64,000 nucleotides of DNA from Myxococcota bacterium (lineage in GTDB: Bacteria; Myxococcota_A; UBA796; CAJQPC01): assembly GCA_023150845.1 (NCBI GenBank), contig JAKLKD010000011.1, positions 21,967-85,966 on the forward strand, in the 5' to 3' direction. Below the pieces are notes generated by a model. It searched no databases, was not told the origin of the DNA, and was given only the letters and a program-made list of their open reading frames with translations. Shown piece after piece: positions 35,483 to 44,186 of this stretch. Every line of letters begins with the position of its first letter. Positions within the stretch are counted from its first letter, which is position 1. A program made the position numbers and the translations under genes.

Positions 35483-36187
35483 TCAACGCGGCCGATCCCC
35501 TCGGGCGTCGGCGGGGGTCTCGATGGCCGGGGGCTGGCCGAAGCCGCTGCGGATGAGCTTGAGCTTCACCCCACGCTCGTCTTCGCCGCCCGCGAGGTAA
35601 CGCCCTTCAAGGTCGACGCTGAGCCGGACCGCCGTGGCCTCGTCGAGCACGACCTCGCCGGAGAGGCTCAGGGGCACATCCGCCCGGGGCCGGGCCTCGG
35701 CGCCTTCGGGGGCCTCGGCGAGGCTCAGGCTGTAGCGTGTCGCCGGGCGGCCCTCGACCACGGCGTCATCGTCCTCGACCTCCCACTGAACCCGCCCGGC
35801 GAAGGGCCCCAGCGACTGGTCCCAGAGGTTCCAGGAGTAGCCAAGCTCCGTGCGGTAGAGCTCGGCGTCCTCATGCCGGGTGAAGCGGCCCTGCCCGGCG
35901 CGGGCGTAGGCGACCCGCTGGATGACCCGCACCTCGCTGCGCTGGCGCCCGTCGCGCAGGCGCCGGGCCTGGAAGTTGTCCCAGTCGCCCCAGAGCAGCT
36001 CCAAGGTCTCCCGGGTCTCCCGGCTGCCCTCGACGCTGACGATGGTGGCCTCCAGGCGGTGCGGCCCGAGGCGCGCGGCGCTCTCTAAGGTGACCTGGGT
36101 AGACGCCGCGGCGAGCTCATCCGCCGCCGAGGGCCCACACGCCCAGCACCCAAACGCCGTCATCGGCCAGAAGAGCGCGCGCCGCAT
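35483..36187 (-). CDS. Lipoprotein of unknown function
   Basis: 234 aa. The signal peptide MRRALFWPMTAFGCWAC ends in a lipobox with Cys. The remaining sequence is soluble and mainly beta, with LELLWGDWDNFQARRLRDG and alternating charged strands, and no known domain. It begins 9 nt after obgE and has GAGGGCG upstream, so it is part of that operon. It shares no visible similarity with the other lipoproteins in the window. Confidence 0.65.
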   Translation of the reverse strand: MRRALFWPMTAFGCWACGPSAADELAAASTQVTLESAARLGPHRLEATIVSVEGSRETRETLELLWGDWDNFQARRLRDGRQRSEVRVIQRVAYARAGQGRFTRHEDAELYRTELGYSWNLWDQSLGPFAGRVQWEVEDDDAVVEGRPATRYSLSLAEAPEGAEARPRADVPLSLSGEVVLDEATAVRLSVDLEGRYLAGGEDERGVKLKLIRSGFGQPPAIETPADARGDRPR

Positions 36188-36196
36188 CCGTCGCCC

Positions 36197-37240
36197 TCAC
36201 CGCAGGGGAGATTCCACCTCGGCGAGTGTAGCGCGAAGCTCGTTGAGGCGGCGCCAGCACTCCTGGGTGAGCTCCGTCGTGCCCAGGTGGAGCGGGGCGG
36301 AGATCGCCCGAACCTCCACCCCAGCCTCGTCGCGGAAGCGGGCGCGCAGGGCGTCCAGCGCCTCCTCATCGAGGGTGTCGATCTTCGTCAGGACCACGAT
36401 CTGCGGGCGCCCGGCGAGCTCCGGGGAGAAGGCGCGCAGCTCGTTGTTGATGATCTGGTAGCGCCGCACCGGGTCGGGCACGTCCTCGCCGAAGTCCATG
36501 CAGGAGACGAGGTGCAAGAAGAAGGTGCAGCGCTCGACGTGGCGCAAGAAGCGCAGGCCGAGGCCCTGGCCCTCGCTCGCGCCCTCGATGAGCCCGGGGA
36601 TGTCGGCGATGACGAAGCTGCCCTCCCAGCCGAAGCTCACCACGCCGAGGTTCGGCACGAGCGTCGTGAAGGGGTAGTCCGCCACCCGGGGCCGGGCGTT
36701 GGACACCGCGGAGATGAACGTGGACTTCCCGGCGTTGGGGAAGCCGAGCAGGCCCACGTCCGCGAGCAGGCGCAGCTCCAGGCGCACGTTGCGGGCCTGG
36801 GCCGGGCCACCCGGGTCGTAGCGGGTGGGCGCGCGGTTGGTCGAGGTCTTGAAGCGGGTGTTGCCGCGCCCGCCTTGGCCGCCGTGGCAGAGCACCACCC
36901 GGCGCTCGTCTTCAGCGAGGTCCGCGAGCAATTGGCCCGTCTCGGCGTCAAAGACGACGGTGCCGACGGGCAGCTCGATCACGAGGTCCTCGCCGTCGGC
37001 CCCGGTGCGCCCCGCGCCCTGGCCGGGCCCGCCAGCCTTGGCCTCATAGAGCCGCTGGCCGCGGAGGTGCTCCAGGGTGTTGCGACGGGAGGTCGCGTAG
37101 AGCACCACGTCGCCGCCTTTGCCGCCGTCCCCGCCGTCGGGGCCGCCGAAGGGCACAAACACCTCTCGCCGGAAGGACGCGCAGCCTTTGCCGCCCTTCC
37201 CGGAGATGGTGGTGATCTCGACCTCATCGATAAAACGCAT
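36197..37240 (-). CDS. obgE: Obg-family GTPase
   Basis: 347 aa. The Gly-rich Obg fold (residues 1-155) holds GKGGKGCASFRREVFVP and GGDGGKGGDVV. The G domain follows: G1 GFPNAGKST (166-174), switch region with YPFTTL, G3 DIPGLIEGA and G4 TKID. It is needed for 50S assembly and the stringent response. It is the third gene of the rplU-rpmA-obgE operon, a widely conserved order. A strong hairpin (37262-37284) separates it from rpmA. Confidence 0.95.
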   Translation of the reverse strand: MRFIDEVEITTISGKGGKGCASFRREVFVPFGGPDGGDGGKGGDVVLYATSRRNTLEHLRGQRLYEAKAGGPGQGAGRTGADGEDLVIELPVGTVVFDAETGQLLADLAEDERRVVLCHGGQGGRGNTRFKTSTNRAPTRYDPGGPAQARNVRLELRLLADVGLLGFPNAGKSTFISAVSNARPRVADYPFTTLVPNLGVVSFGWEGSFVIADIPGLIEGASEGQGLGLRFLRHVERCTFFLHLVSCMDFGEDVPDPVRRYQIINNELRAFSPELAGRPQIVVLTKIDTLDEEALDALRARFRDEAGVEVRAISAPLHLGTTELTQECWRRLNELRATLAEVESPLR

Positions 37241-37261
37241 GACGAACCCTGAAGCAGAGAA

Positions 37262-37284
37262 CGCCGCGGAGAGGCTCCGCGGCG
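37262..37284 (-). terminator. Strong hairpin between rpmA and obgE
   Basis: A perfect 10-bp stem (CGCCGCGGAG and CTCCGCGGCG) with a 3-nt loop. On the minus strand it is followed by TTCTCTGCTTC, which is T-rich but not a clean T-run. It may act as a partial terminator (attenuator) lowering obgE relative to the ribosomal genes, or as an RNA-processing or stability site. Confidence 0.5.
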
Positions 37285-37314
37285 ATCACGAGCGGTCGTT
37301 GAGCGCGCCAGCGG

Positions 37315-37593
37315 TCACTTGGCCGCGGCGGACTCCTCGGTCTCGACGGGGGTGACGGACACCCGGCGGCGGCCGCGGTACTCGGAGAACTTGACGTGGC
37401 CGTCCACCTTCGAGAACAGCGTCCAGTCACGACCGACGCCGACGTTCGGGCCAGCGTGGAAGACGGTGCCGAGCTGGCGGACGAGGATGCTGCCCGCGGT
37501 GACGAGCTGGCCATCGCCGCGCTTCACGCCGCGGTATTGCGGGTTGGAGTCGCGACCGTTGCGGGTCGAGCCCTGTCCCTTCTTATGTGCCAT
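37315..37593 (-). CDS. rpmA: 50S ribosomal protein L27
   Basis: 92 aa. The sequence begins [20 protein letters not shown], the conserved bL27 N-terminus that reaches into the peptidyl-transferase centre. The core motifs [10 protein letters not shown] and [11 protein letters not shown] are intact, and the C-terminus is slightly extended. It lies 33 nt downstream of rplU and upstream of obgE in one operon. Confidence 0.97.
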   Translation of the reverse strand: MAHKKGQGSTRNGRDSNPQYRGVKRGDGQLVTAGSILVRQLGTVFHAGPNVGVGRDWTLFSKVDGHVKFSEYRGRRRVSVTPVETEESAAAK

Positions 37594-37626
37594 GGGGGGG
37601 TACTCCAGTGGAGGAGGCGCGGGGCC

Positions 37627-37935
37627 TCAGGCGTTGATGCCAGTGATCTCGAGGGTGGTGAGCGACGCGCGGAAACCGCGACGAACGCGGGACCGACGAC
37701 GGCGGCGATACTTGAAGGTGATCACCTTGTCGCCCTGGTCGTGGGAGACGACGCGGGCGGTCACCGAGGCGCCCTCCACCGTGGGGGCGCCGACCTTGAT
37801 CTCATCGCCGCCAACGAGCACCACCTTAGCGAAGGTGGCGTCAGCGCCGACGTCGAGGGCGAGGCGATCGACCTGAACGGTGTCGTTCACCGCGACCCGG
37901 TACTGCTTGCTTCCGATCTCAACTACCGCGTACAT
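37627..37935 (-). CDS. rplU: 50S ribosomal protein L21
   Basis: 102 aa, the normal length for bL21. The start MYAVVEIGSKQYRV and the late KYRRRRRSRVRRGFRA basic segment, which contacts 23S rRNA, match the family. It is the first gene of the rplU-rpmA-obgE operon. An about 55-nt leader precedes it, with a UUCG-capped stem of 4-5 bp (GGCC-UUCG-GGUC) on the minus strand. Confidence 0.97.
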   Translation of the reverse strand: MYAVVEIGSKQYRVAVNDTVQVDRLALDVGADATFAKVVLVGGDEIKVGAPTVEGASVTARVVSHDQGDKVITFKYRRRRRSRVRRGFRASLTTLEITGINA

Positions 37936-37992
37936 GCGAGGACTCCTGTCTCCACAGCGGACCCGAAGGCCCCTTGGAGCGCGAACCCAAGG

Positions 37993-38021
37993 TATTTAGG
38001 CCGTCGCCTGGAGGCTGTCAA
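37993..38021 (-). promoter_or_regulatory. Promoter of the rplU-rpmA-obgE operon
   Basis: On the minus strand, a perfect -35 TTGACA (38021-38016) is followed by exactly 17 bp and TAAATA (37998-37993). The -10 is only moderate, but the perfect -35, spacing and position suit a strong housekeeping ribosomal promoter. Confidence 0.65.
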
Positions 38022-38072
38022 GCGTCCGGGGCCACGCCGCGCGCACAAAGCGCCGACCTGGGCCCCGGAGGA

Positions 38073-39770
38073 TCACGCCGCCCGCCCGCCGAGCAGGCTG
38101 CGCAGGGCGTCGAGGCGCGCTTGAACCTGCTCGGTGTCGAGTCCTTGGTGCCGCGCGGGCAACATACGTTTGGTGGACGACTCGAACACCGCGAGCAGCT
38201 CCATGAACTCCAGCATCCGGGTGTCCCGGGAGGGGATCACGTCGGTGACCGCGGCGTCGAGGTCGGCGGCGCTCACCACCTCCCGATCCTCGCCGTTGGC
38301 GATGCCCGCCGAGGCCAAGAGCACGGCCTCGATCTCCGCCGCGCTGTAGCCGGGGATCCGCGCCGCCGCCGCGCGCAGGTCCACGTCTGGGGCCAAGGTG
38401 AGCTTGTTCTTCCGCACCTGGGCCTCCATGACGCGCAGGCGCTCGTCCTCGTGCTCGGGGAAGAAGAAGGGGATCTTGAGGTCGAAGCGGCCCGGCCGCT
38501 TGAGGTCGGTGTCGAGCTTGTCGGGGCGGTTGGTCATCATCACGATCACCACCCGGCCGCGGTGGGAGGTGTCGGACATGAACTCCTTGAGCCGGGCGAT
38601 CACCCGGGAGCCCGTGCCGCCATCCGTCTCGCCGCCTTGGTTGCCGATGCTGCGGTCGGCCTCGTCCAAGATGAGCAAGACGTAGCCCAGGCCGTCGACG
38701 ACCTGGAGGATCTTCTCCAGGTTGGCCTCGGTGGAGCCCACCCACTTGTCGCGGAAGTTCTTGAGCTTGAGGCAGGTGAGCCCGCTCTCCCCGGCGAAGG
38801 CCTCGGCCAGGTAGGTCTTGCCCGTGCCCATGGGGCCCACGAAGATCACGCCCATGGGCACGCGGTTGGTGTGGCCCTTCCGGATCGCCGTGGCGATGCG
38901 CATGAGCTCCTCCTTCACGCCGTCCATGCCGCCGACGTGGGAGAAGTCGTGCGCCGGGTCCACGAACTCGACGAGGCCGTGGCACTCCTGCTCGATGATC
39001 GACTTCTTGCGCCGGGACACGGCCTTGAACGAGATCGCCTGCCCGCCCTCCCGCGCGACGCGGAAGAGGCCGCGGATCTGCAGGAGCGTGAGCCCGGCGG
39101 TGACCCGGGCGAGGTCGTGCTCGCTCATCTGGAGGTCGATGCCCGCGAGGTCCTGGGCGCGGATGAAGCGCTCCCGCTCCTCCTCGTTGGGCAGGGGCAC
39201 CGCCACATGGGCGAGCTGGGGCGAGGCGAGCACCTTGCGGTGAAGCTCCAGGAGCTGCTCGGTCACCAGGATCACGAGGTTGTCTGAGGCGAGGAGCGCC
39301 GGGTCGGAGGACCAGCGCTGCAAAGAGACGAGCGCGCGTTTGTCGAGCTCAGACATGAAGCTGAGGTCGCCGCTCGGCGCGATGGTCTCGGCGTAGTCGA
39401 GCACCACGGCCGCGCTGTGGCGGGTGTCGGTGATGACCTCCTCCAGATGCGGCAGCACCTCGCCGGGGCCCTTGGGCAGCTCCGCCAAGGTCACGCCGCC
39501 GGAGAGGCAGCGGTTGAGGCGGCCCTCCATCTCTTTGGTGGGCACCTCGACGCCTTCAGAGACGTTGTACCAGGCGACGATCTCCTTGGAGCGCGACAAG
39601 AACGCCTCCAAGAACGCCCGCAGGGGGACGTACTGGATCTTGCCGTCGCGGTCCTCCCAGGGGTGCAGGTCGCGCACGTTGCCGTGCAGCAAGAACATGC
39701 TCGCCTCACCGGCGAGATACCGCTCTCGTAGCTCACGCGCCCACGAGGGGAGCTGGGGTTCACGCTTCAT
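38073..39770 (-). CDS. AAA+ ATPase with degenerate N-terminal ATPase-like domain (Ycf46-like)
   Basis: 565 aa. Residues about 1-260 resemble an ATPase-like fold with no Walker A (VVLDYAETI, then [13 protein letters not shown]). The C-terminal AAA+ domain has Walker A GPMGTGKT (312-319), Walker B LLILDEAD, sensor 1 MMTNRPD, the arginine finger in KRPGRFD and the final EIEAVLLAS lid helix. This two-part layout fits Ycf46/ClpX-type AAA proteins such as those of Myxococcota. It is a cytoplasmic remodeling protein of unknown substrate. It is divergent from rmlD. Confidence 0.75.
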   Translation of the reverse strand: MKREPQLPSWARELRERYLAGEASMFLLHGNVRDLHPWEDRDGKIQYVPLRAFLEAFLSRSKEIVAWYNVSEGVEVPTKEMEGRLNRCLSGGVTLAELPKGPGEVLPHLEEVITDTRHSAAVVLDYAETIAPSGDLSFMSELDKRALVSLQRWSSDPALLASDNLVILVTEQLLELHRKVLASPQLAHVAVPLPNEEERERFIRAQDLAGIDLQMSEHDLARVTAGLTLLQIRGLFRVAREGGQAISFKAVSRRKKSIIEQECHGLVEFVDPAHDFSHVGGMDGVKEELMRIATAIRKGHTNRVPMGVIFVGPMGTGKTYLAEAFAGESGLTCLKLKNFRDKWVGSTEANLEKILQVVDGLGYVLLILDEADRSIGNQGGETDGGTGSRVIARLKEFMSDTSHRGRVVIVMMTNRPDKLDTDLKRPGRFDLKIPFFFPEHEDERLRVMEAQVRKNKLTLAPDVDLRAAAARIPGYSAAEIEAVLLASAGIANGEDREVVSAADLDAAVTDVIPSRDTRMLEFMELLAVFESSTKRMLPARHQGLDTEQVQARLDALRSLLGGRAA

Positions 39771-39827
39771 CTAGACCTCCGCCGCCTCGTCCTATCCCGT
39801 GGCGCGGCCCCATGGTAAACCCTCGTG

Positions 39828-40586
39828 ATGCGAGCCCTCCTCCTCGGCGCCGACGGGATGCTCGGACAGGCGCTCCAGCGCGTGAACCCCGGGCACACCC
39901 TCCTGCCGCTGACCCGGCGCGTGCTCGACCTCCGCGAGCTCTCGGGCCTCGACGCCCTCTTGGCCACGCTCAACCCCGAGCTGGTGATCTTCTGCGCCGC
40001 GGTGAGCGACGTGGACCGCTGCGCCACGGACCCCGAGGCCTGGGCGGTGAACGTCGAGGCCCCCGCCGCCTTCGCCGCGCGCCTGCCCACCTGGTTCGTG
40101 AGCAGCAACTACATCTTCAGCGGCCCGGGCCCCCACACCCCCGACACGACGCCCTCCCCGGTGAACGCGTACGGCGCCCAGAAGGCCGAGGCCGAGCGCC
40201 GGGTGCTCGCCGCCGGGGGCCACGTCGTTCGCACCGGCTGGCTCTACGGCCCGGGTGGGCGCAACTTCCCGTCTTCCCTCCCCCGCCGCCTCGGCGTCGA
40301 GCCCGTGCGCGCCTTACGCGGCTGGCCGGTGCAGCCGACCTATGTGGAGGACCTCGCCGCCGCGCTGTGGCGCCTGCCCACGGGGGTGAGCCACCTCATC
40401 GGCGAGGAGGAGTGTGACTGGTTCACCTTCGCCACGGAGGTCGCGGAGCGGCTGGGCGCGCCGCCGCCGGAGCCCGCCGACGCGCTGCCCTGGGGCGCCC
40501 GGCCTCAGGACGCGCGCCTGAGCCCCGCCACCTTGCCGGGGTGGCGGGACGGGGTGGGGAGGTGGCTTAGAGGCCGACGGGGATGA
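39828..40586 (+). CDS. dTDP-4-dehydrorhamnose reductase-like short-chain protein
   Basis: 252 aa extended SDR. The Rossmann motif LLLGADGMLGQ, the WFVSSNYIFSGPG and YGAQKAEAE (catalytic Tyr and Lys of YxxxK) and the later VRTGWLYGPG elements match RmlD/RfbD. It reduces the 4-keto sugar to give dTDP-L-rhamnose, or works on a related nucleotide sugar. No other rml gene is present. The ATG at 39828 follows an in-frame GTG at 39825. The 3' end overlaps the convergent FG-GAP gene by 20 bp. Confidence 0.75.
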   Translation: MRALLLGADGMLGQALQRVNPGHTLLPLTRRVLDLRELSGLDALLATLNPELVIFCAAVSDVDRCATDPEAWAVNVEAPAAFAARLPTWFVSSNYIFSGPGPHTPDTTPSPVNAYGAQKAEAERRVLAAGGHVVRTGWLYGPGGRNFPSSLPRRLGVEPVRALRGWPVQPTYVEDLAAALWRLPTGVSHLIGEEECDWFTFATEVAERLGAPPPEPADALPWGARPQDARLSPATLPGWRDGVGRWLRGRRG

Positions 40587-42183
40587 TCGCCGTGTGGCCC
40601 TCGTGGGAGGGTGAGCCGATGATCCAGTCCGCGACGCCGTCGCCGGTCGCGTCGGGGGCCCAGACGACGTCCGCGCCGGTCGCCCACTCCCCTTCGCCGT
40701 AGAAGGTCGCGGCGGCGACCTCGGAGATGTCCCAAGTACCCGACACAGATCCATAGACGAGCCACACCGCGCCGGTGCTTGATCCGTGCCGGTCGTTCTG
40801 CCCGTCGCCGATCATGAGGTCCGCGAAGCCGTCACCGTCCGCGTCATGGGCCGCGACGGAGGTGCCGATGGAGAGGTTGTCCGACTCCCCGAAGATCGAC
40901 ACGTCGGAATAGAAGGAGTCCTTGTCTCCGCTCAGCGCGCCGCCAAAGATCACAAACACCGCGCCCGCGTTCATGCTCGTCGTGTTGGCGGTGTTGGACT
41001 CATCACCGACGATGAGGTCGAGGCTGCCGTCCCCGTTGACGTCGGCGGAGGCGAGCTGCCCGCGATCGTCGGCGAGACTGGAGTAGCCTTCGTGCTTAAA
41101 CAGGGTGAAGTCAGCGTCCGCAGTGGACAGGGTGCCCGAGACGGGGCCATAAAACAGCGCGACCCCACCATAACTGTAGGTGGTGTCGAAGTAATGAAGC
41201 CCGCTCGCCGAGACCGCGAGGTCGTCCACGCCGTCCCCGTTGATGTCGCCCAAGCCCAGGCCGCCGATTCCCGCGGTCTCGCTGCTGTCGGCGCCATAGA
41301 TGATCGCCTCGCCCTTCTTCAGCTCGCTGTGGCTCAGGCCCTCCACCACAAACGCCGCGCCGCCGCCTGGCTTGGCGCCGTTCAGGTAAGGCGCGCCGAC
41401 GACGATCGCCTCTTTGCCGTCGCCGTCCAGATCCCCGGCGACGGCGAGCATCTGGCAGGTGTTGTCGCCATCCGTCACGCCGGTCCACGAGGCGATGGCG
41501 TCGTCTTTCCCAAGCTCACCCCGGGCGTCGGCGGAGAAGGCGTAGACCGTGCCGACGCTGCTGTCGCTGTCGGGGCTCCAGCTACAGGCGATGATCTCGG
41601 GGGTGCCGTCGCCGTCGAGGTCGGCCGCCTCCACAACATAGCCGAGGCGATCGTTCGTGCCTTTGCCATAAAACACCGCGTCGGCGTCCGCGACGGTGCC
41701 CGAGGTGATCGGGCCCAACATCAGGTAGACCGCGCCCGCTCGATCCCCACCCTCGGAGTTTCCTTGAGCCCCGATGAGCAGGTCGCTCACGCCGTCGTGG
41801 TTGAAGTCGGCCACGGCCAAGGAGCTACCGGAGTACTCCCGGGTCTGAACGCCGTCCACCATCACCGTCGCCATCTCGCTCAGGTCATGCTCCCCCGACC
41901 AGCGCTCTAGGTCGGCGTCGCTGTCGGAGTCCGTGTCGCTGTCGGCGTCGCTGTCCGAGTCTCCGTCGGCGTCGGCGTCGGTGTCGGTGTCGGAGTCCGC
42001 GTCCCCATCGGCGTCGGCGTCGCCCTCGGGCTCCTCCCCGTCGCAGTCGGGCGAGCCCGCGCAGCCGTCGTCGTCGCAGTCGAAGAGGCCGTCGCCGTCG
42101 TCATCCGCGGCGTTCGTGCAGTCACCGACCTCAACACCTTCACCTTTGGGGCCACAAGCGAGCCAGAGCAGGAACAGGACCAT
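40567..42183 (-). CDS. FG-GAP/VCBS-repeat lipoprotein
   Basis: 538 aa. The signal MVLFLLWLAC has a lipobox LLWLAC. A Cys/Asp-rich segment follows (DCTNAADDDGDGLFDCDDDG) and an Asp/Ala/Ser/Thr repeat tract. The rest is about seven FG-GAP-like blades, each with a calcium-type DxDxDG loop, for example DFNHDGVSDLLIG, DLDGDGTPEIIA, DINGDGVDDLAVS and DADGDGFADLMIG. This is an integrin-alpha-like propeller on the cell surface or in the periplasm. GAGGT lies 5 nt before the ATG. It is flanked by the aldehyde dehydrogenase gene upstream. Confidence 0.85.
   Translation of the reverse strand: MVLFLLWLACGPKGEGVEVGDCTNAADDDGDGLFDCDDDGCAGSPDCDGEEPEGDADADGDADSDTDTDADADGDSDSDADSDTDSDSDADLERWSGEHDLSEMATVMVDGVQTREYSGSSLAVADFNHDGVSDLLIGAQGNSEGGDRAGAVYLMLGPITSGTVADADAVFYGKGTNDRLGYVVEAADLDGDGTPEIIACSWSPDSDSSVGTVYAFSADARGELGKDDAIASWTGVTDGDNTCQMLAVAGDLDGDGKEAIVVGAPYLNGAKPGGGAAFVVEGLSHSELKKGEAIIYGADSSETAGIGGLGLGDINGDGVDDLAVSASGLHYFDTTYSYGGVALFYGPVSGTLSTADADFTLFKHEGYSSLADDRGQLASADVNGDGSLDLIVGDESNTANTTSMNAGAVFVIFGGALSGDKDSFYSDVSIFGESDNLSIGTSVAAHDADGDGFADLMIGDGQNDRHGSSTGAVWLVYGSVSGTWDISEVAAATFYGEGEWATGADVVWAPDATGDGVADWIIGSPSHEGHTAIIPVGL
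41918..42035. repeat. Low-complexity Asp/Ala/Ser/Thr-coding tract
   Basis: Tandem short units encode alternating Asp with Ala, Gly, Ser or Thr (DADADGDADSDTDTDADADG and so on). At the DNA level this is built from GTC/GAC-type triplet runs that vary in phase and would tolerate length change in frame. Confidence 0.7.
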
Positions 42184-42223
42184 CAAGACCTCACGTCATC
42201 GGAGATGAGGCCTTCATCCTGCC

Positions 42224-42241
42224 ACAAGCCGCGGGGCTTGT
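42224..42241. other. Inverted repeat upstream of the FG-GAP lipoprotein gene
   Basis: ACAAGCC and GGCTTGT pair around a GCGG loop. It lies 26 bp beyond the ALDH stop and 41 bp before the FG-GAP start. No T-run follows on the minus strand, so it is not a clear terminator. Confidence 0.35.
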
Positions 42242-42267
42242 CTACAAGCTTGAGGTGGGGCGGTGGC

Positions 42268-43680
42268 TTAGAGCCCGATCCACACCGTCTTGAGCTGGCT
42301 CATCTCGTCGAGCACGGCCTCGCCGTTCTCGCGGCCGAAGCCCGACTGCTTGACGCCGCCGTAGGGGGCCGTGGCGTCAAAACGGTTGTAGGTGTTCACC
42401 CAGACCGTGCCCGACTGGAGGCGCTGGGCCATGTGGTGCGCCTTGGACACGTCCTTCGTCCACACCCCGGCGGCGAGGCCAAACTCGCTGTGGTTCGCCA
42501 GGGCGATGGCCTCCTCGACCGTCTCAAACGTCAACACCGCGAGCACGGGACCGAAGACCTCCTCCTGGGCGATGGTCATCTCGGGGCGGACCTCATCAAA
42601 CACGGTCGGCGCCACGAAGTAGCCGGGGCCGTCCACCGGGCCGCCGGTGCGAAGCCGGGCGCCCTCCTCTTGGGCGCGCTCAATGTAGCCCACCACACGG
42701 TCACGGTGCTCGGCGCTGATGAGCGGGCCGATCTGTGTGCCTTTCGCCTCGGGATCGCCGACCTTCATGGCACGGGCGGCGTCTACGACCTGGGCGATGA
42801 CCTCCTCGGCGACGCTCTTCTCGACGAGCAGGCGCGTCCCGGCGGTGCACAGCTCCCCCTGGTTGTAGAAGCAGGCCGGGGCGGCGGCGCGTGCGGCGGC
42901 GAGCAGGTCGGCGTCGGCGAAGACGATGTTCGGCGACTTCCCGCCGAGCTCCAGGCTCACACGCTTGAGGCTCGCGGCGGCGTTTCGCATGATGAGACGC
43001 CCCGTCTGTGTGCCGCCGGTGAAGCTGATCTTCGCCACGTCGGGGTGATCGACGAGCGCCGCGCCGGCCTCCTCGCCATAGCCGGTGACCACGCTCACCA
43101 CGCCCGGCGGCAGGCCCGCCTCCTCCATGAGCCGCACGAGCTCAATACACGAGAGCGAGGCCTCCTCCGGCGGCTTGAGCACCACCGTGTTGCCGACCGC
43201 CAGGGCCGCGGCGACCTTACGCGCGGCGATGAGCAGGGGGAAGTTCCAGGGCACGATGGCGCCGACCACACCCAGAGGCTCCCGCAGCGTAGACGTGGCG
43301 AAGGGCCCCCGCACGGGGAAGGTGCGGCCGGTGAGCTTGGTGGGCCAGCCCGCGAAGTAGAAGAAGGTGTCGGCGGTGCGCGGCACGTCGATGGTGCGCG
43401 CGTTGACCAGGGGTTTGCCCGTGTCCCGGGACTCGATGGCCGCGAGCTCGTCGTTGTGCTGCACGATGAGCTCGGCGACGCGGCGCAGGAGGCGCTCCCG
43501 CTCATAAGGGTCGATGCGCGCCCAGCGGTCGAAGGCCCCGCGGGCGGCGCTCACGGCGAGGTCCACGTCTTCGCGGCGGCCCCGGGGCAGCTCCGCGAGC
43601 AGCGCGCCCGTGGCCGGGTTGTAGGTGGGGAAGGTCTCCCCGGACAGCGCAGGGCGGGCTTGGTGCTGGATGCGGATCAT
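42268..43680 (-). CDS. Aldehyde dehydrogenase (NAD(P)-dependent, BetB/GabD-like)
   Basis: 470 aa. The ALDH core is complete: PWNFPLLIAARKVAAALAVG, FTGGTQTGR, ELGGKSPNIVF with general-base Glu244, and the catalytic Cys278 in QGELCTAGTR. The C-terminal PYGGVKQSGFGRE is typical. The subclass could be betaine-aldehyde or succinate-semialdehyde dehydrogenase; the sequence alone does not decide. The ATG at 43680 has GAGGAACC just upstream. The extension to 43716 seems not to be used. Confidence 0.9.
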   Translation of the reverse strand: MIRIQHQARPALSGETFPTYNPATGALLAELPRGRREDVDLAVSAARGAFDRWARIDPYERERLLRRVAELIVQHNDELAAIESRDTGKPLVNARTIDVPRTADTFFYFAGWPTKLTGRTFPVRGPFATSTLREPLGVVGAIVPWNFPLLIAARKVAAALAVGNTVVLKPPEEASLSCIELVRLMEEAGLPPGVVSVVTGYGEEAGAALVDHPDVAKISFTGGTQTGRLIMRNAAASLKRVSLELGGKSPNIVFADADLLAAARAAAPACFYNQGELCTAGTRLLVEKSVAEEVIAQVVDAARAMKVGDPEAKGTQIGPLISAEHRDRVVGYIERAQEEGARLRTGGPVDGPGYFVAPTVFDEVRPEMTIAQEEVFGPVLAVLTFETVEEAIALANHSEFGLAAGVWTKDVSKAHHMAQRLQSGTVWVNTYNRFDATAPYGGVKQSGFGRENGEAVLDEMSQLKTVWIGL

Positions 43681-43752
43681 CGGTTCCTCGGGCGATGGAC
43701 GGGGGAAAGGTAGCACGTTGGGGGGCGGACGAGGGGCGTGGTGGGAGAAGGC

Positions 43753-43782
43753 TTGACGGGATGCCGTGGATCAAGGTGTACT
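43753..43782 (+). promoter_or_regulatory. Promoter of the small lipoprotein gene
   Basis: TTGACG (5 of 6) at 43753-43758, an 18-bp spacer, then TGTACT (4 of 6) at 43777-43782. The predicted start is near 43789, 25 nt before the ATG at 43814. Confidence 0.5.
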
Positions 43783-43813
43783 CTGCGAGAAGCGCCCGCT
43801 TCGTTAGGCTTCA

Positions 43814-44176
43814 ATGAGGAGACCCTGGATGCTCACCCTCCTGCTTCTGCTTGGCTGCCAAACCTACGTGCAACAGGCCAAAGCCGACGCCCTGGCCGCA
43901 GAGCTCCCGATGGTCACCCACCAGCTCGGCGTCGCGCTCTCGGGGGAGCACGGCCTCGACACGCCCTGGCTCGCCTGCGCGCCGGGGGTCTGTGCTCCCC
44001 CAACGAGCCTTGAAGGGGAGCACAGTGAGCGGCTCAACGAGCGGTTTGTGTGGCGAATCAACCCCGCCGAACGTGGCGGTGAGGTCTGTGTTCGTGAGAC
44101 TCAGACGGCCCGCTGTATGTGCTCGGCGAGTGGCGAAGTGCCGGTCGAGGCCCGGTGCGAAGACGCTGGGCTGTGA
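43814..44176 (+). CDS. Small lipoprotein, 120 aa
   Basis: MRRPWMLTLLLLLGC is a lipoprotein signal with lipobox LLGC. The mature part is about 105 aa with five Cys (CAPGVCAPP and VCVRETQTARCMCS), suggesting disulfides in an oxidising compartment. No domain is recognised. The ATG at 43814 is preferred over 43829 because it supplies the positive n-region, although GAGGAG sits 7 nt before the latter. It converges with the RPH-like gene (10 nt between stops). Confidence 0.6.
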   Translation: MRRPWMLTLLLLLGCQTYVQQAKADALAAELPMVTHQLGVALSGEHGLDTPWLACAPGVCAPPTSLEGEHSERLNERFVWRINPAERGGEVCVRETQTARCMCSASGEVPVEARCEDAGL

Positions 44177-44186
44177 CCCTCGACCC

